Of a DNA stretch of 64,000 bases, positions 61,661 to 64,000 are shown one piece after another; the stretch's first letter is position 1, and every line of letters starts with the position of its first letter. Below the pieces are notes generated by a model that ran no database searches, was not told the origin of the DNA, and was given only the letters and a program-made list of their open reading frames with translations. The stretch lies in contig NZ_KL503804.1 in NCBI RefSeq assembly GCF_000709795.1, positions 124,001 through 188,000 of the forward strand. The letters run 5' to 3'. The position numbers were made by a program, and so were the translations under genes. The stretch comes from Bartonella bacilliformis Ver097 (GTDB taxonomy: Bacteria; Pseudomonadota; Alphaproteobacteria; Rhizobiales; Rhizobiaceae).

Positions 61661-62843
61661 GGGGATCCAACTTACTGATCATCAACGTTTAAACTGGTTG
61701 CGGTTATTACGCAGTGAGAATATTGGAGCTGTTACTTTTCGCAATTTAATTGATCATTATCAAACAGCAGAAAATGCTTTAGCTGCACTTCCTGAACTTA
61801 GTCACAAGGGCGGCCTTGGTAAAGCTATCCGCATAGCAACACTAGAAGATGCTGAAAAAGAAATGAATAAAGCCGAAAAATTAGGCATTCGGTTTATCGG
61901 CTTGGATGAACCAGGTTATCCACCATTTCTCAGAGCCATGGAGGCATCACCGCCACTTATTACTATAAAAGGCAATGCTGCAGTTTTTTCTAAACCCTCT
62001 GTTGGGGTTGTTGGTTCTCGAAATGCTTCAGCTGCTGGTCAAAAACTAACAACTCAATTTTCTCATTTTCTTGGAAATACTGGTTTTGCAATTATTTCTG
62101 GCTTAGCACGTGGTATTGATAGCATTGCTCATCAAACAAGCTTATTAACAGGTACAGTTGCAGTTATGGCTGGCGGAATCGACCACATTTATCCTTCAGA
62201 AAATAAAAAACTTTATAATGATATTATCGATAATGGTGGCGCCATTATCAGTGAAATGCCAATTAGTTGGAAACCACGTGCTATCGATTTTCCAAGAAGA
62301 AACCGCATTATTGCAGGGTTATCACTGGGTCTTTTAGTGGTAGAAGCAGCTATGCGATCAGGATCTTTAATTACAGCTCGTCAAGCTGTTGAAATAGGAC
62401 GACTGATTTTTGCTATTCCCGGCTCTCCACTTGATCCGAGGTCAATTGGTACAAACAACCTTATCAAAGAAGGAGCCTTATTGATTACACATCCTTCTGA
62501 TATCATAGAGGCACTTACCCCCTTAATTCCAAACAATACTGGTTATCAGCTGAGTTTTTTTGAGGAATCATATCCAATTCAATTACAACAAGAAAATCAT
62601 AGCTTACCTAAACCTAATACAAAAGCTCCCTTTGCAGATGATGCAGAACGAGCAGCTATTCTTTCTGCTCTCTCAACAACTCCAATTGATTTAGACACAT
62701 TAAGCAGTCATTCAAGTGTTCCTTTACAAAACTTATATCTCTTATTGATTGAATTAGACTTGGCTGGAAAACTTACTCGGCACTCCGGCGGTTATGTGTC
62801 ACTGTCGACTGAGAATCCTCCCCAAGAGCTTCATTATTGTTAA
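61653..62843 (+). CDS. dprA: DNA processing protein DprA
   Basis: DprA loads RecA on incoming single-stranded DNA in transformation. ATG 61653 gives 396 residues; the open frame extends to a TTG at 61617. Rossmann motifs are [43 protein letters not shown] and the signature [31 protein letters not shown]-terminal winged-helix-like domain follows. It overlaps plsY by 8 bases. Its role here is unclear, as competence genes are not seen nearby. Confidence 0.9.
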   Translation: MDKGIQLTDHQRLNWLRLLRSENIGAVTFRNLIDHYQTAENALAALPELSHKGGLGKAIRIATLEDAEKEMNKAEKLGIRFIGLDEPGYPPFLRAMEASPPLITIKGNAAVFSKPSVGVVGSRNASAAGQKLTTQFSHFLGNTGFAIISGLARGIDSIAHQTSLLTGTVAVMAGGIDHIYPSENKKLYNDIIDNGGAIISEMPISWKPRAIDFPRRNRIIAGLSLGLLVVEAAMRSGSLITARQAVEIGRLIFAIPGSPLDPRSIGTNNLIKEGALLITHPSDIIEALTPLIPNNTGYQLSFFEESYPIQLQQENHSLPKPNTKAPFADDAERAAILSALSTTPIDLDTLSSHSSVPLQNLYLLLIELDLAGKLTRHSGGYVSLSTENPPQELHYC

Positions 62844-62979
62844 TAATACTTTGCCCTTCTTTGGCTACCATATCCAAAAGCAATGCCAAAAGCGGACTAT
62901 GAGCTTGATATGCCATATGGCTCATTTGCTTTGACATATCTGTAATATAGCGGATAACTTTTAAATGATCTATTAACAT
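62773..62979 (-). CDS. Small conserved-looking protein of unknown function
   Basis: A 68-residue minus-strand ORF overlaps the 3' end of dprA by 71 bases (convergent). The N-terminal half (DHLKVIRYITDMSKQMSHMAYQ and LLALLLDMVAKEG) looks amphipathic and helical, similar in pattern to small rhizobial proteins with a YI-x-DM and LLxxLLDM pattern. An AAGGA box lies about 10 bases upstream of the start. The C-terminal part overlapping dprA is low in information. Confidence 0.55.
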   Translation of the reverse strand: MLIDHLKVIRYITDMSKQMSHMAYQAHSPLLALLLDMVAKEGQSIINNNEALGEDSQSTVTHNRRSAE

Positions 62980-63222
62980 AATTTTCTATCCTTGAGCATT
63001 ATCCCTATCTCTCAATAGATGTTATTTTAGTATTTTTCTGCATGTCTTTTTATCAACCGTGGAAAATAAGTTGTTAAAATTTCTTATAAAGTGTATTTAA
63101 AATAATAACAATCAAAAGTTGTATAATGTATTTTTTTTATGTACTCTTGATCAATTGCCATTGGCTATTCAGTTGAAAGAGAGTTATAGAGAGAATTTCT
63201 ATTTCAACATTCGGATAAAATT

Positions 63223-64000
63223 ATGGATATCGTTATTGTCGAATCTCCAGCCAAAGCAAAAACAATTAATAAATATCTTGGATCTCAATATAAGGTCATA
63301 GCATCATTTGGACATGTCCGTGATTTATCTGCCAAAGATGGCTCTGTTCTTCCTGATAAAGATTTTTCGATGAAATGGGATGTTGATACCGCTTCTGCAA
63401 AACGTTTAAATGAAATAGCAAAAGCTGTTAAAGAAGCGAATAGCCTTATTTTGGCAACTGACCCTGATCGTGAAGGGGAAGCTATTTCATGGCATATCCT
63501 TGATGTTCTTAACCAAAAAAAAATTTTAAATGATAAGCCTGTTAAACGGGTCGTTTTTAATGCAATTACAAAACAATCTGTACTTGACGCTATGAATAAT
63601 CCACGGGATATTGATGTATCTCTTGTCGATGCTTACCTTGCACGCCGTGCTCTTGATTATCTGGTTGGTTTTACACTTTCCCCTGTTTTATGGCGTAAAT
63701 TACCTGGTGCACGTTCAGCTGGACGTGTGCAATCAGTTGCCTTACGTATTATTTGTGATCGCGAATCAGAAAGAGAACATTTTGTTAAAGAAGATTATTG
63801 GTCAATCACAACATACTTAAAAACCCTCAGAAATGATGTATTTCAAGCACGGTTGATAGAATTTAATCAAAAAAAACTAAGCAAACTTGATATCCAATCT
63901 CAAGAACAAGCAAATCAGATCCGTCTTATGTTGGAAAAAGCGGAGTATCACACACGAAGTGTTGAGGCGAAACCAACAAAAAGAAATCCTTCTCCACCAT
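63223..64000 (+). CDS. topA: DNA topoisomerase I, N-terminal part
   Basis: Topoisomerase I relaxes negatively supercoiled DNA. The frame runs from ATG 63223 without a stop to the window edge (259 complete codons). The Toprim domain is visible: VIVESPAKAKTINKYLG with the catalytic Glu, and LATDPDREGEAISWH. DYLVGFTLSPVLWRKLPGARSAGRVQSVALR begins the next domain. The active-site Tyr and C-terminal zinc fingers are outside the window. Confidence 0.96.
   Translation, partial: MDIVIVESPAKAKTINKYLGSQYKVIASFGHVRDLSAKDGSVLPDKDFSMKWDVDTASAKRLNEIAKAVKEANSLILATDPDREGEAISWHILDVLNQKKILNDKPVKRVVFNAITKQSVLDAMNNPRDIDVSLVDAYLARRALDYLVGFTLSPVLWRKLPGARSAGRVQSVALRIICDRESEREHFVKEDYWSITTYLKTLRNDVFQARLIEFNQKKLSKLDIQSQEQANQIRLMLEKAEYHTRSVEAKPTKRNPSPP

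Noticed and set aside
63119-63301. Plus-strand short frame upstream of topA
   Set aside because: It overlaps the topA start in another frame and has no family resemblance.
1-64000. CRISPR arrays, prophage, insertion sequences, toxin-antitoxin or defence genes
   Set aside because: No regularly spaced repeats, integrases, transposases, portal or terminase-like genes or nuclease-antitoxin pairs were seen. Nearly all frames match core metabolism or information-processing families.

Overview
The window is an AT-rich, gene-dense piece of an alphaproteobacterial chromosome. Gene content and order, and the protein sequences, point to the Rhizobiales, most probably Bartonella or a close relative. Supporting signs are a 441-residue editing-less ProRS, a single LolC/E permease, an IalB-type invasion-associated periplasmic protein, phosphatidylcholine synthase, a two-cold-shock-domain protein of the rhizobial type, DUF3126, and a pyrB partner that resembles dihydroorotase without its metal ligands. 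Species assignment is inference; no database search was possible.

Layout. 1-6102 is the distal half of the complex I operon (nuoI end, nuoJKLMN). It runs on through biotin ligase (birA) and RNase J. 8874-12159 holds proS and the lipoprotein exporter lolCD. 12238-16028 is sdhE-mfd. 16114-25842 holds a lone family-5 peptide-binding protein, an IalB-like protein, rne, and a cell-wall pair (AMIN-type amidase and PBP1A). 26065-29121 has prfB (with an intact programmed +1 frameshift), bcp and tyrS. 30368-36938 is a SUF iron-sulfur operon: cysteine desulfurase, sufB, sufC, sufD, sufS and a SufT-like gene. After tRNA-Ser(UGA) come a UbiH-type monooxygenase and pcs. 39429-44326 is a minus-strand run tmk-holB-metG-tatD-MBL hydrolase. 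44577-50967 holds rlpA, tRNA-Lys(UUU), ttcA, rpsD, murI, trmJ and map. 50985-54120 has radC, DUF3126, an alpha/beta hydrolase, a DUF192 protein and a frameshifted double cold-shock gene. The window closes with gatCA, ruvX, an AidB-like acyl-CoA dehydrogenase, pyrB and its pyrC-like partner, plsY, dprA, a small conserved-looking ORF and the start of topA.

Most of the window is housekeeping core genome with tight operon spacing (ATGA, TAATG and TGATG overlaps). I found no prophage, insertion sequence, CRISPR array, toxin-antitoxin pair or defence island, and no convincing undescribed multi-gene system. The observations most worth a second look are these: a one-base lesion in the second cold-shock domain gene; the RF2 recoding site; loss of catalytic ligands in the PyrC-like protein and in the AidB-like protein; a perfect dyad over the predicted -35 box of the SUF operon promoter; two CTATAG-centred palindromes exactly 80 bp apart upstream of rne; and several perfect inverted repeats in leaders (nuoJ, cold-shock gene, ialB-like).
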